A stretch of 64,000 bases of DNA from UTCHB3 sp964531325. GTDB lineage: Bacteria; Bacteroidota; Ignavibacteria; Ignavibacteriales; Ignavibacteriaceae. Made by a program: the position numbers and the translations under genes. How positions within the stretch are numbered: position 1 is the first letter of the stretch; each line of letters opens with the position of its first letter. Under the pieces are notes generated by a model that worked only from the letters and a program-made list of their open reading frames with translations, did no database searches and was not told the origin of the DNA. The stretch is from positions 46,365 to 110,364 of the forward strand of contig CAZHCW010000013.1 of assembly GCA_964531325.1 (NCBI GenBank). Direction: 5' to 3'. Positions 1 to 8,787 of the stretch are shown here, piece by piece.

Positions 1-234
1 AGGAGTGTAATATGCTTTTAATCCTTCAAAGATAGTCTGACCATAGTGTAAAACAGAAGTGGCAGGATGCATCTGCAAAGAATTTAGCGCAGTTATCCGG
101 GGGTCATGCCACCCTTTTTCGGCGGAATAATCCATAACAAACACATTATCTGTGAAGTATTTCCCAAAACCAAGCTGTTTTGGTAATACCACCGGTTCTG
201 TCCTTTCGAACACATTATATTTAATATTTTCCAA
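1..234 (-). CDS. ilvE: Branched-chain amino acid aminotransferase, N-terminal part only
   Basis: PLP-dependent transaminase that interconverts leucine, isoleucine and valine with their 2-oxo acids. Only the first 78 codons are in the window; the gene runs off the left edge. The fragment carries family-typical stretches, DYSAEKGWHDPRI and VLHYGQTIFEGLKAY, the latter being the conserved N-terminal strand/helix of class IV aminotransferases. The reading frame opens at a TTG at 234 with GGGAG four bases upstream; no in-frame ATG exists before the upstream stop near position 300, so TTG is the likely start. Recognition is by motif only, but these motifs are distinctive. The catalytic lysine lies outside the window. 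Confidence 0.85.
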   Translation of the reverse strand, partial: MENIKYNVFERTEPVVLPKQLGFGKYFTDNVFVMDYSAEKGWHDPRITALNSLQMHPATSVLHYGQTIFEGLKAYYTP

Positions 235-316
235 GTCTCCCGTCCTTTCATTTTTGGGGTGAAAGTTGTACGGAAATGTACAAAAAGTTACGGTCTTTTA
301 AAAGTCCAAAAAGTAA

Positions 317-664
317 CTATAAACGCATCAGCATCGCTACTTCTTGTGCAGCTTTCATATTAAATTCATTTGTAAGCGTTTTGTTGTTCACCAAATCTAA
401 AATGGTTCCTATGTAGCAGAGCCCGCCTGTAAGGAAATAAAGAATTCCCATTCCAACCTGACCAAGAATAAATCTTTGAATTCCAGCAAAACCAATAAAG
501 CCAATTAGTGTAAGAATCAATACTGTTTGTGCATCTTTTCTCTTTTGAGAATAATACATGGAAAATTCTCTTGCCTGTTCATCAGACATTTTTGAAAAAT
601 ACGATTCGAGAAAACTCATCTCCTCGAAAGAAACTGAAGGAAGAAAATCTTGAACTCTTGCCAT
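317..664 (-). CDS. TM2 domain membrane protein
   Basis: A 115-residue protein with a charged, helical cytoplasmic N-terminus (about residues 1-45) followed by two membrane helices around 46-63 and 69-90, with the GIQRFILGQVGMGILYF pattern typical of TM2 domains (short loop with a conserved arginine/phenylalanine, glycine-rich second helix). TM2 proteins are small integral membrane proteins without an established biochemical role. The ATG at 664 has GAGGT about seven bases upstream. It is co-oriented with the aminotransferase that follows it, but the roughly 80-base gap contains small inverted repeats, so co-transcription is uncertain. Confidence 0.8.
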   Translation of the reverse strand: MARVQDFLPSVSFEEMSFLESYFSKMSDEQAREFSMYYSQKRKDAQTVLILTLIGFIGFAGIQRFILGQVGMGILYFLTGGLCYIGTILDLVNNKTLTNEFNMKAAQEVAMLMRL

Positions 665-729
665 TGCTGACCTCTTAAATAAATGAATGAAATGATCTTA
701 AGTGATAGACTGTTTATTAAAAATATTTT

Positions 730-1077
730 CTAACGACTGCTGAACTGTGCCTGTTTTTTTTGCCTTAATCTGAGCTGCTTTACAGATATTTGAATGATCC
801 TAAAAATTATAGTCACCAGGGCAAACATTCCCAATTTGTGTGCTTCCCATGATGCGGATATCTCTCCGTGAAGCAGATAGGAAACAGACCTCCCCAATCC
901 ACATCCCGGACAATGTTCGAAACCGAGGTTATCCAGAATACAAAAACTGAATTCTGACTGTTGGAATGGATTATAGACAAGCAAATAGAGAAGAGCAACA
1001 ATCCATAAAGATGCTTCGAACCAGGGAGTTTTGATGAATTTTAAAATGTGTTTTACAAATGCCAAAAAACTTCTCAT
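730..1077 (-). CDS. DUF2752 small membrane protein
   Basis: A 115-residue protein with two predicted membrane helices (about 18-36 and 80-100). Between them is the signature CPGCGLGRS around residues 56-64, typical of DUF2752: a CxxCG knuckle next to a conserved arginine-serine. The family is widespread in Bacteroidota and is often found beside TM2 genes, as here (the TM2 gene follows 65 bases downstream). The cysteine pair suggests metal binding or redox behaviour but no function is established. The tail (RQKKQAQF) is basic and probably cytoplasmic. Confidence 0.8.
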   Translation of the reverse strand: MRSFLAFVKHILKFIKTPWFEASLWIVALLYLLVYNPFQQSEFSFCILDNLGFEHCPGCGLGRSVSYLLHGEISASWEAHKLGMFALVTIIFRIIQISVKQLRLRQKKQAQFSSR

Positions 1078-1336
1078 ATTTTAAAATTAAGTTAAGAAAG
1101 TTTTTAACAGTAAAAAACAATAACACTACGAAATTCATCGAATAATCGCTATTTTTTTTGAAATGTACACTAAATTTGGTGTTAAATGTCATAAGCTTCC
1201 CCTTCCTGAATCATGTAGCTATTTAAAGCATTTATTCTTATTTTAGTGTATGAAACAAAAAGCTTTATTATTAATCGGCAATCCGAAAATGATATTCAGA
1301 ATCAATTTGTCATTTACCTCTCTGAGGAGTATATAA

Positions 1337-2380
1337 ATGAGAAGATTTTATCTCATTGCATTCTCCATATTACTCACTATTGTGTCATTTCCATATCTTA
1401 ATCCGGATTTATTTTATTCAAACTTTTACCCGGAACGAATGGTGATCTTTACCGCCCCTCTCGAAAAAGGTTTTGGTGTAGTGCTACTCTCCGGACCTAA
1501 TCTCGAGGATGCTAAAAAAATGGGGAAAAAATATGCAGAAAAAGGGGTCACTACAAGAGTGGTAAGAAATGACAAAATGAAAAAGAACCGGTATAGAGTG
1601 GTTGCAGGTCTTTTCACTAAACGAACTGACGCAGAATTTTACAAAAAGCAACTGCAAAAAGACTTAAAACTTAAAAAACTTTGGGTAATGGAGTTTACCC
1701 CCGATTCAAAAGTTATTAATACTTATCAAGCAAAAAATGCCCCTAAAAAAGAGGTGGAACAGGACAAACCGGTTGTGGAAGATGATGAGGAAATAATTCC
1801 TCAATCAGGACAGGAAGCTGAAACTTCCGATAACATGACTGAAACTGATAAACAAAAAGAAAAAAGAGTAAGCGAAGAAGTATCTTCTCTCCTGAATACT
1901 TACAACTCTGTGTTGATTGTTTACAATATCGGTGAGTTGAAAGCTCTCAATGAATATATTCACCCCAAAACCGGTTTCACACTGATGGAAAATTCGGGTG
2001 CATTTGTCAATTTGACCTGGTATAACAGGATTGACTCCATTTTGGATCACCCAATGATGAAAATCCCGCCAAAATCGTGTCAGCCAAAATTTGAGGAGGC
2101 ACCCTTGTATCGATGTGAACTTGAAAGTTGGAGTAAAACGGGATGTTACTTGTCGAAGGTTGATCCTCAATCAAAAGAATTTTTGAAATTTCTTCGCCCC
2201 GGTCACGAAGAAGAACCCCTGACCGTCGAGAAAATAAAAAAATGCGAAACCTCAACTGTATGGATGCTTACTCAATCAGACAATGCACCTTATTATCACA
2301 AATACCGGATCTATTTTGGTCTCATAGATGGTAAATGGTACATAACTGCAATAGACCTTACAATCCCTTGTTCGGCGTAG
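1337..2380 (+). CDS. Exported SPOR-like domain protein
   Basis: A 347-residue protein with an N-terminal signal peptide or anchor (about residues 3-22). Residues 40-120 look like a SPOR-type beta-alpha-beta fold: a GFGVVLLSG strand, a helix (NLEDAKKMGKKYAEKG), then RYRVVAGLFTKRTDAEFYKKQL, which matches the usual SPOR pattern of yRV.vG.f..r..A. A low-complexity acidic linker (about 145-185) leads to a C-terminal domain (190-347) with several cysteines (CQP, RCELES, CYLSK, KKCETS) that I do not recognise. SPOR domains bind denuded peptidoglycan. GAGGAG precedes the ATG. The gene stands alone on the plus strand between two minus-strand groups. Confidence 0.65.
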   Translation: MRRFYLIAFSILLTIVSFPYLNPDLFYSNFYPERMVIFTAPLEKGFGVVLLSGPNLEDAKKMGKKYAEKGVTTRVVRNDKMKKNRYRVVAGLFTKRTDAEFYKKQLQKDLKLKKLWVMEFTPDSKVINTYQAKNAPKKEVEQDKPVVEDDEEIIPQSGQEAETSDNMTETDKQKEKRVSEEVSSLLNTYNSVLIVYNIGELKALNEYIHPKTGFTLMENSGAFVNLTWYNRIDSILDHPMMKIPPKSCQPKFEEAPLYRCELESWSKTGCYLSKVDPQSKEFLKFLRPGHEEEPLTVEKIKKCETSTVWMLTQSDNAPYYHKYRIYFGLIDGKWYITAIDLTIPCSA

Positions 2381-2383
2381 AGA

Positions 2384-2474
2384 TTCAGAACTTCAGAACT
2401 TCAGAGACTTGAGTACTTGAGAACTTGGGTACTTGAGAACTTGAGTGATTCAGAACTTCAGAACTTCAGAGTCT
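2384..2474. repeat. Tandem array of a degenerate 8-bp unit ACTTSAGW
   Basis: Starting directly after the stop codon of the SPOR-like gene there are about ten copies of an 8-base unit such as ACTTCAGA, ACTTGAGT and ACTTGAGA, with occasional 7- or 9-base versions. The array is non-coding. A related array with the same unit length lies at 33981-34063, 31 kb away, also directly downstream of a plus-strand gene. Confidence 0.8.
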
Positions 2475-2499
2475 CGGTAATATTAGTAACAAAGTTATC

Positions 2500-2629
2500 A
2501 GTGAAAATCTGCGTTAAATCTGTGAAATCCGTGTTCCATTTAAGAGCGTATCAGTGATAATCTGTGTTTAATCCATGATATCCGTGTTCCATTTTAAGAG
2601 CGTATCCGTGAAAATCTGTGGAACTATCC
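2500..2629. repeat. WATCYGTG-rich tandem repeat, two full units and a partial
   Basis: Two units of 53-54 bases (2500-2552 and 2553-2606), each built as GTGAWAATCTGYGTT...ATCCGTGTTCCATTT.AAGAGCGTATC, followed by a partial third unit ending GTGGAACTATCC at 2629. The words AATCTGTG and ATCCGTG recur in the other family members at 35519-35694 and, inverted, at 42571-42660. No reading frame of interest is present. The remaining bases to 2756 hold two small hairpins (TTCCTC/GAGGAA and ATATGTT/AACATAT) but nothing I can name. Confidence 0.75.
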
Positions 2630-2756
2630 TCTAACGCCATTCATACTGCAGACGGCAATCGGGACGCTACGATTATTAATTCCTCTTTGAGGAAAATGGA
2701 ATATGTTGTCTCACATAAAACATATCCGCTTGATCCGTCTCATAACCGTTCTATCA

Positions 2757-2779
2757 AATATTATTGGATTACTGCATTA
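2757..2779. repeat. Short dispersed repeat abutting a stop codon
   Basis: The segment AATATTATTGGAT followed by TACTGCATTA ends two bases before the TAG of the minus-strand permease gene. The same words, with an 8-base insertion, occur at 50160-50190 and end exactly in the stop codon of an unrelated minus-strand lipoprotein gene. Confidence 0.6.
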
Positions 2780-2781
2780 GC

Positions 2782-4020
2782 CTATTGTTCTTGTCTCAAC
2801 GCCTCGATGGGATCGAGATTTGCAGCTTTGTAAGCAGGATATGTTCCAAAAACAACTCCAACAAGAACACAAAGCCCTATACCAATGAGTATCCAATCGT
2901 ATGGAATTGCTGCCTGAGCACTAAGGAATGATCCGGCCATGTTGCCGATCGAGACACCCAGTATGATCCCTACAATACCTCCAACAAAACAAAGGAGTAT
3001 TGCTTCGATCAGAAATTGAGTTAATATCTGGTAACTTTTAGCACCAATCGCTTTTCTTATTCCAACCTCACGGGTTCTTTCGGTAACAGATACCAGCATG
3101 ATATTCATAATTCCAATTCCGGCAGCAAGCAGAGATATAAACGAAATAACACCGGCACCAATTTTGGCATAAATAGTTACATCATTAATCTGACTTAACA
3201 CCGATTCATTACTAAATATCTCAAAATCACTCTCTTCACCGGGAGGATTTTTCCTGATACCACGCATAACCCCGATGGCAGTCTCAATCACTTTATCATA
3301 ATCTTCTTTTGAATGGGATGTAACAGTTATGTTAATACTGTTACGGTATTTCCCATAGTAAGATTGATAAGTTGTTATTGGTATCGTCACAAAGTTATCA
3401 CGGCTTTGGCCAAACATCTGCCCTTGAGCCTCGTAAACTCCTATAACCTTCATCGGTTTACCATCAACTCTAATCTCTTTGCCGATGGGGTCTAAATTAT
3501 CGAATATCTTGTTAGAAACATCTTTTCCTAATATTACAAAATTTGTACTGTTTTCAATATCAGATTCACGCATCTCCCTGCCAAGTTCAACTTTCCAGTC
3601 GTTAGTCTTAATAGCCGAGGCAGTAATACCTGAGATGCTCACATTCGGGTTGGTCTCTTTATTTCTGAATTTAATAACTTTTCCAAAATTCCATTGTTCC
3701 GCCCCGATGTATTTGGCTGATGTAAGGGAGGATTTTAACCTTTCATATTCCTGTAATGTCAGATCTTTTCTGTTACGGTATTTTGCCATTCCACCTGGTC
3801 CACCCGTCCTGATTGCAGGAAATTTTTGAATCTGGAATGTGTTTTTTGCCAGCGACGCCACGCCACTTTCGATACTCGATTGTAGCATTGTGATAACCGT
3901 CATGATAACGATGATTGAAAAAATACCGACGACAATACCGGTGATTGTTAATATAGCTCTTAATTTGTTCGCCATCAGTGCACCAAGAGCCAGCTTTAAT
4001 GATTCAAAAAAACTTGTCAT
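2782..4020 (-). CDS. MacB-type ABC transporter permease (second of two)
   Basis: A 412-residue inner-membrane permease of the MacB/FtsX family: one N-terminal membrane helix (about 17-45), a large periplasmic MacB_PCD domain (about 50-270), then three C-terminal helices (about 285-310, 335-365, 372-398) with the conserved ERTREVGIRKAIGA motif at the cytoplasmic coupling loop and a final PIEALR. Such permeases do not form a classical pore; they transmit mechanical force to a MacA/TolC conduit. Its ATG overlaps the stop of the upstream permease (ATGA), indicating translational coupling. The two permeases are similar but not identical and probably form a heterodimer served by one ATPase. Substrate unknown. 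Confidence 0.9.
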   Translation of the reverse strand: MTSFFESLKLALGALMANKLRAILTITGIVVGIFSIIVIMTVITMLQSSIESGVASLAKNTFQIQKFPAIRTGGPGGMAKYRNRKDLTLQEYERLKSSLTSAKYIGAEQWNFGKVIKFRNKETNPNVSISGITASAIKTNDWKVELGREMRESDIENSTNFVILGKDVSNKIFDNLDPIGKEIRVDGKPMKVIGVYEAQGQMFGQSRDNFVTIPITTYQSYYGKYRNSINITVTSHSKEDYDKVIETAIGVMRGIRKNPPGEESDFEIFSNESVLSQINDVTIYAKIGAGVISFISLLAAGIGIMNIMLVSVTERTREVGIRKAIGAKSYQILTQFLIEAILLCFVGGIVGIILGVSIGNMAGSFLSAQAAIPYDWILIGIGLCVLVGVVFGTYPAYKAANLDPIEALRQEQ

Positions 4021-5252
4021 TCATACCTCAACGCTTCAACAGGATCAAGTTTGGACGCCTGCCAGGCGGGAGCAAAGCCTGCAAGAACTCCCACAATAAG
4101 TGAGATAACAATTGCAACCACAACAGCATCATATTGTACCGAAGTTGGTAACCACTGGTTTACGAGCATGCTCAATAACACTGCGTTGATCAGTCCTATC
4201 AATCCACCAAGTAAACAAATAGCTGAGGATTCGAGCAGAAACTGCATTAAAATTGTTCGTCGTTTTGCTCCTATTGCTTTCCTTACACCAATTTCTCTGG
4301 TTCTTTCTTTTACGGAAACAAACATTATATTCATTATACCGATGGCACCAACAAAAAGTGAAAGACCTGTGATAAAAAATCCACCAACAGATATAACCCC
4401 GACAGTCTGGTTATAATTAGTCATCAACCCTTCCTGCTGGTTAACCGAAAAGTTGTCGGGCTCTCCCAGTCGAAGGCCTCTTACTTTCCTCATAACCCCG
4501 ATTGCTTCATCTTTTACTTCGTTAACTTTTTGGTTATTTGGAGCTTTTACATCAATAGTAACACTTCTGAAATTTGAATTAACAAAGTGTTTAAACAAAA
4601 CACCAATCGGTACAAAAACCTGTCTGTCAGGGTTGAAATTCCCCAACATAAAACTCCCCTGCTCATTGAGAACACCAACAACTCGAAAATCGAGCCCACC
4701 AATCTTTACATAATTACCAAGACTGTTCCCCGCAGGAAAAAGATTTTTTTCAACCTCGGATCCTAACACAGCTACATATCTTGACGCTCTACTTTCAATC
4801 TCAGAATAAAATCTACCGGCTTTAAAAGTAAAGTTTGTGGTCTCCAGATACTCCGCAGTCGAGCCCGAAACCATAATGCCTTCCATCGAAAGGTCCTCTT
4901 TCTTAACAGTTTCGTTTGACCAGATTGTTGGGGCAACTGCAACAGGAAGTTTCGCAAGTCGTTTATATTTTTGATAATCTTCCATTGAAATGTTTGGTCG
5001 TTTGCGAATCAACCACCAATCGGTATTGCTAAACCATTCCCATTTATCAATATGTAGAACATCAGAACCAAGTGCACTGATACCTCTTTCGAATGCGCCA
5101 TCAATGCCTTTAATAGCGGTTGACATCAAAACTACAGAAGTTACACCAATCACTATTCCGAGTGTTGTTAACATCGTACGAATTTTATTGGCTTTAACCG
5201 CTGTAAAAGCGATTACCAGACCTTCTTTCAGTTCATATAAAAAACTGCTCAA
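4017..5252 (-). CDS. MacB-type ABC transporter permease (first of two)
   Basis: A 411-residue paralogue of the downstream permease with the same plan: N-terminal helix (about 20-45), periplasmic MacB_PCD domain, three C-terminal helices, the motif ERTREIGVRKAIGAKRRTIL and an ending DPVEALRYE. The frame opens with a TTG at 5252 that overlaps the stop of the ATPase gene (TTTGA), so translation is probably coupled. In canonical MacB the ATPase and permease are fused; here they are separate genes, with two permease genes for one ATPase, an arrangement common in Bacteroidota. Confidence 0.9.
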   Translation of the reverse strand: MSSFLYELKEGLVIAFTAVKANKIRTMLTTLGIVIGVTSVVLMSTAIKGIDGAFERGISALGSDVLHIDKWEWFSNTDWWLIRKRPNISMEDYQKYKRLAKLPVAVAPTIWSNETVKKEDLSMEGIMVSGSTAEYLETTNFTFKAGRFYSEIESRASRYVAVLGSEVEKNLFPAGNSLGNYVKIGGLDFRVVGVLNEQGSFMLGNFNPDRQVFVPIGVLFKHFVNSNFRSVTIDVKAPNNQKVNEVKDEAIGVMRKVRGLRLGEPDNFSVNQQEGLMTNYNQTVGVISVGGFFITGLSLFVGAIGIMNIMFVSVKERTREIGVRKAIGAKRRTILMQFLLESSAICLLGGLIGLINAVLLSMLVNQWLPTSVQYDAVVVAIVISLIVGVLAGFAPAWQASKLDPVEALRYE

Positions 5253-5992
5253 AGCTCTTCAACTCCCTCGTTAACAATGTTTTTTGATTTCAAACCGGGT
5301 ATTATTCTGTCATGAACTTGTGAGTCGCTCTCTATCAAACCATCCCGCAGTCTGATGATCCTTTGAGCATGTCTGGCAACTTCATCTTCATGGGTAACAA
5401 GAATTATGGTGTTCCCTTTCTGATGAATTTCATGGAACAGAGCCATTATCTCCTCACCTGTTTTTGAATCCAGATTTCCTGTTGGTTCATCTGCAAGAAT
5501 TATAGCGGGATTGGTGGCAAGTGCCCGTGCTACCGCGACTCTTTGCCTTTGTCCACCGGAAAGTTCATTTGGTTTATGATGAATTCGTTCACCCAGCCCA
5601 ACACTCGTTAATGCCTGAGTAGCTCTTTCTCTTCTTTCATGTTTTGGCATTCCTGCATAAATAAGAGGCAGCTCAACATTATGCAATGAATTGCTTCTTG
5701 AAAGAAGATTAAATGTCTGAAACACAAAACCGATCTCTCTGTTTCTGATTTCGGCAAGTTCATTGTCTGTCATCTGAGAAACATTATTTCCTTTAAATTC
5801 ATACCTCCCACTCGTGGGAGTATCAAGACAACCAAGCATGTTCATCAGTGTCGATTTGCCAGATCCTGAAGGGCCCATTATTGCCACATACTCGTTGGCA
5901 TCAATCGTTAAAGACACTCCATCAAGAGCGCGCACTTCCTGAGTGCCAATCTTGTAGATCTTTTTAATGTTCTCAATTGTTATAATATTCAT
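5249..5992 (-). CDS. MacB/LolD-type ABC transporter ATPase
   Basis: A 247-residue ATP-binding subunit. Walker A GPSGSGKST (about 40-48), Q-loop FQTFNLL, ABC signature LSGGQRQRVAVARAL, Walker B IILADEPTGNLD and the H-loop histidine in LVTHE are all present. The TGNLD variant after Walker B is typical of the LolD/MacB/FtsE subgroup. The last 25 residues extend beyond the core fold. The gene follows the adaptor gene by 15 bases and overlaps the first permease gene, so the order adaptor-ATPase-permease-permease is one operon behind the TolC-like gene. Confidence 0.93.
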   Translation of the reverse strand: MNIITIENIKKIYKIGTQEVRALDGVSLTIDANEYVAIMGPSGSGKSTLMNMLGCLDTPTSGRYEFKGNNVSQMTDNELAEIRNREIGFVFQTFNLLSRSNSLHNVELPLIYAGMPKHERRERATQALTSVGLGERIHHKPNELSGGQRQRVAVARALATNPAIILADEPTGNLDSKTGEEIMALFHEIHQKGNTIILVTHEDEVARHAQRIIRLRDGLIESDSQVHDRIIPGLKSKNIVNEGVEEL

Positions 5993-6007
5993 TTCAAGCC
6001 TGGTTTT

Positions 6008-7285
6008 CTATTTCTTATCCTGTTGCTTACCGCCACCGTTATCCACTTTTACCAACATGTCGTTTTTAAGCTCACGGGATATGGCTCTGTAAGGTCCACT
6101 CACGATCTCCTGACCTTGCTTTAATCCTGACTTGATTTCTATATAATTATCGTCACTGATCCCGCTAACAACTGTTACTTCTTTAACTTTTCCACCATCC
6201 ACAACAAATACTATTTCAGCAGGCTTGTCTTTTTTTGCAGGAACTTTTTTCTTAACTGCTTCAGACTCTTCACCAGACCCCTCTTCGGGCTTCATCTCTT
6301 CAATTTTTGCTGTTACTGCCTGAATTGGAACTGCAATTACATTTACCATCGTCTCTGTTTCTATCATTGCATTACACGACATTCCGGGTCTGAGTTTTGA
6401 TTCAGAATCCTGAATTTTTATTTTAACTTCAAAATTTACCACCTGCTCTTGTGTTCCGGTTCCGGATGTTTTTGAACTGTTGGAAATCTCTGAGACAGTT
6501 CCAATGAATATTTTGTCACCAAAAGCATCAACCTTAATTTTTGCTGTGTCACCAAGCTTAACATTTACAATGTCGTTCTCATCAACATCTACAATCGCTT
6601 CCATATTCTTTAAGTCAGATATCGTCATAACATTTGTACCCTGACTAAATCCACTTCCCAAAACTCTTTCACCTTTTTCCACATTCAGTTTGGTTACTGT
6701 TCCGGTTAAAGGTGAATTAATTGTAGTTTTAGCAAGTTGTTCCCTTGCCTCACGAACTGAAGCCGAGTTTTGCATAATGTTTGCATTTGCTGCATCTATT
6801 CCGGCCTTGGCAGAAAGCCATGAAGCCTTGATCGCATCATATTCCGCCTGACTCGACATTCCCTTCTTAAAAAGTTCTTCCATTCTGTTAAGGTCAAGCT
6901 GAAGTTTTATCATTTCAGCTTCTCTTTGAGCTTTTTGGGCTTTGGAAGATTCAAGGCTGGCTTCACTTCTCTCAAGCTGTGAAGCATAAATATCTGATTT
7001 AATTCGGAAGAGAAGATCACCCTGCGACACATTATCACCGTCTTTTACCGCAAGCTGGGTGATTTCACCTGTCACTTCAGGTGTGATAAGAACTTTAAAT
7101 TCTGCCTCCACTTTACCCGTGGCTGTTACAGTCTGTGTTACAGTTTTAATCGAGACTTTTTCAGTCTGAACAGTAAGAATCTCTTCTTTTGAACCCTTTG
7201 CAATCACAAGGGCAACTACAACTGCCAACAATACAAAAAGTACACTAAAAATTATTATTTTTTTTGAACGCTTCTTCTGAGCCAT
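6008..7285 (-). CDS. MacA/HlyD-type periplasmic adaptor
   Basis: A 425-residue membrane fusion protein that bridges the ABC permeases and the TolC-like channel. A single N-terminal helix (about 10-28) anchors it; a lipoyl/barrel-sandwich half (GEITQLAVKDGDNVSQGDLLFRI) precedes a coiled-coil hairpin (about 100-185, rich in E/K/A/Q), then the second half (INSPLTGTVTKLNVEKGERV) and a beta-barrel. A Lys/Glu-rich insertion (about 335-370) interrupts the membrane-proximal domain before FVVDGGKVKEVTVVSG. Family assignment is firm; substrate cannot be read from sequence. Confidence 0.9.
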   Translation of the reverse strand: MAQKKRSKKIIIFSVLFVLLAVVVALVIAKGSKEEILTVQTEKVSIKTVTQTVTATGKVEAEFKVLITPEVTGEITQLAVKDGDNVSQGDLLFRIKSDIYASQLERSEASLESSKAQKAQREAEMIKLQLDLNRMEELFKKGMSSQAEYDAIKASWLSAKAGIDAANANIMQNSASVREAREQLAKTTINSPLTGTVTKLNVEKGERVLGSGFSQGTNVMTISDLKNMEAIVDVDENDIVNVKLGDTAKIKVDAFGDKIFIGTVSEISNSSKTSGTGTQEQVVNFEVKIKIQDSESKLRPGMSCNAMIETETMVNVIAVPIQAVTAKIEEMKPEEGSGEESEAVKKKVPAKKDKPAEIVFVVDGGKVKEVTVVSGISDDNYIEIKSGLKQGQEIVSGPYRAISRELKNDMLVKVDNGGGKQQDKK

Positions 7286-7310
7286 TGCTTACTCCGGTTA
7301 TAAATATCTT

Positions 7311-8639
7311 TTATTCAAAATTTTCGGTATTAATTGATCCGAGATCATACTTAAGTTGTTCTTCAAGCAGCAGTAAATCAAAGAGAGAATTTATATACTC
7401 CACTTGAACTCCCACTAAATCTGTGTTTGCAAGCTGCAGATTAATTAATGTTCCTGCACCTACTTTGTATCTCGCTTCTTCAAGATCACGGTTTGCCTCA
7501 GCTGAAATAATGCTCTTACGGGCAACTTCTATCTTCTTCTCTGCAGTTTTTATCTCCAAATATGATTGAAGCAGATCTCTTTTGATCGTTTTCTGCAGAT
7601 CGGAAAGTTCAAGTTGTTTCGCTTTTACCTGTATCTGAGCAATCTGCTCATTTGCTGTAATCGAGTAGCCGGAAAAAATTGGAATTGAAAGATTAAATCC
7701 AAAAGATATCGTTCGGCTGTCGAGAATGTTCCATGGTGTTGTACCACCAACATTGTAGGATAACGAGTTCGATATTGTTGGCATATTTGCACTTTCTGCC
7801 ATCGAAACTCCCGATTTGGCGTTTTCGAGTTCTAACTCCACCTTTTTGTAATCTGCTCTTTTCTTAATCGCTTCAGAAATCAAATCATCTATCGACAAAT
7901 CATACCATCCATCCCCTTTTACAGTGTCACTTTTTACCTTCGATAACAGTTCTACACCATCAACAAACTCATATTCAGTTGTAACATCCAAACCAAGCAA
8001 ATAATACAATTGCTGTTTTGCATCACTTAAAGTTTGTTCTGCCTGAACAAGGGCAAGTTCAGCCTGACCAACTTTAACTTCCTGCTGCCTTACATCAGTC
8101 ATTATTCCGGAACCAACATCCACTTTTGCCTGAATAATCTTCTGGTTTTCAATGTTCCAGTCAAGATTTTCTTTTCTCACTTTAACAATTTCCGTTAAAT
8201 TAAGAATTTTGTAATACTGAGTAATTGTCCGGTAAACAATTTCCTGTTGAATTCTTCTTAAATTAAGTCTTGCAGCTTCAATGTCACGGGTTTTCATCCC
8301 GATATTCAAGTATTTTGAATACCCGTCAAAAACATTGTAACGGGAACTGATACCAAGCCCCCAACTTCTGCTCTCACTTGAGAGTGAATTGTCTCCAACT
8401 TTAAAGTCAGTTCTCGACCAGTCCCACGAAGCACTACCTGTTATTGTCGGGTACAGGTCGCTTCGAGCAGAGAGTAAACTGTTTTTGGAATTTTCCATTT
8501 GATACTTCGAACTTTGAATATTCGAATTATTCTGGAACCCCAATCTTATGGCTTCTTCAATGGTTAATATTTTCTTCTCTTGTGCATCAATATTTATAAA
8601 GAGAATAAGCGCAATAAATGCTGCAAAGAATTTATTCAT
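7311..8639 (-). CDS. TolC family outer membrane efflux protein
   Basis: A 442-residue outer-membrane channel. A signal peptide (residues 1-19, cleavage near IDAQ) is followed by two repeated halves rich in long amphipathic helices (TIEEAIRLGFQNNSNIQSSKYQME, AEKKIEVARKSIISAEANRDLEEARYKVGAGTLI), characteristic of OEP/TolC. It heads the exporter operon: GGAG precedes the ATG and the adaptor gene follows after 25 bases. The 148-base gap upstream (8640-8787) must contain the promoter, though no box stands out clearly. Confidence 0.92.
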   Translation of the reverse strand: MNKFFAAFIALILFINIDAQEKKILTIEEAIRLGFQNNSNIQSSKYQMENSKNSLLSARSDLYPTITGSASWDWSRTDFKVGDNSLSSESRSWGLGISSRYNVFDGYSKYLNIGMKTRDIEAARLNLRRIQQEIVYRTITQYYKILNLTEIVKVRKENLDWNIENQKIIQAKVDVGSGIMTDVRQQEVKVGQAELALVQAEQTLSDAKQQLYYLLGLDVTTEYEFVDGVELLSKVKSDTVKGDGWYDLSIDDLISEAIKKRADYKKVELELENAKSGVSMAESANMPTISNSLSYNVGGTTPWNILDSRTISFGFNLSIPIFSGYSITANEQIAQIQVKAKQLELSDLQKTIKRDLLQSYLEIKTAEKKIEVARKSIISAEANRDLEEARYKVGAGTLINLQLANTDLVGVQVEYINSLFDLLLLEEQLKYDLGSINTENFE

Positions 8640-8787
8640 TAGTCACTCCAAAGTGAGTTTTGTCTATTTTTTGTAATCACTATCACAAATTATGGAAACG
8701 GTTTTACTTAAAGGAATTTAGTATATAAACGGTTATATTAATTTATGAGCGGTGGAACAAATCGTTAATAAATTGATTGATTATGAA

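Noticed and set aside
2618..2833. 71-codon plus-strand frame downstream of the SPOR-like gene
   Set aside because: It runs over repeat DNA and into the antisense of the permease gene, with no ribosome-binding site or recognisable motif.
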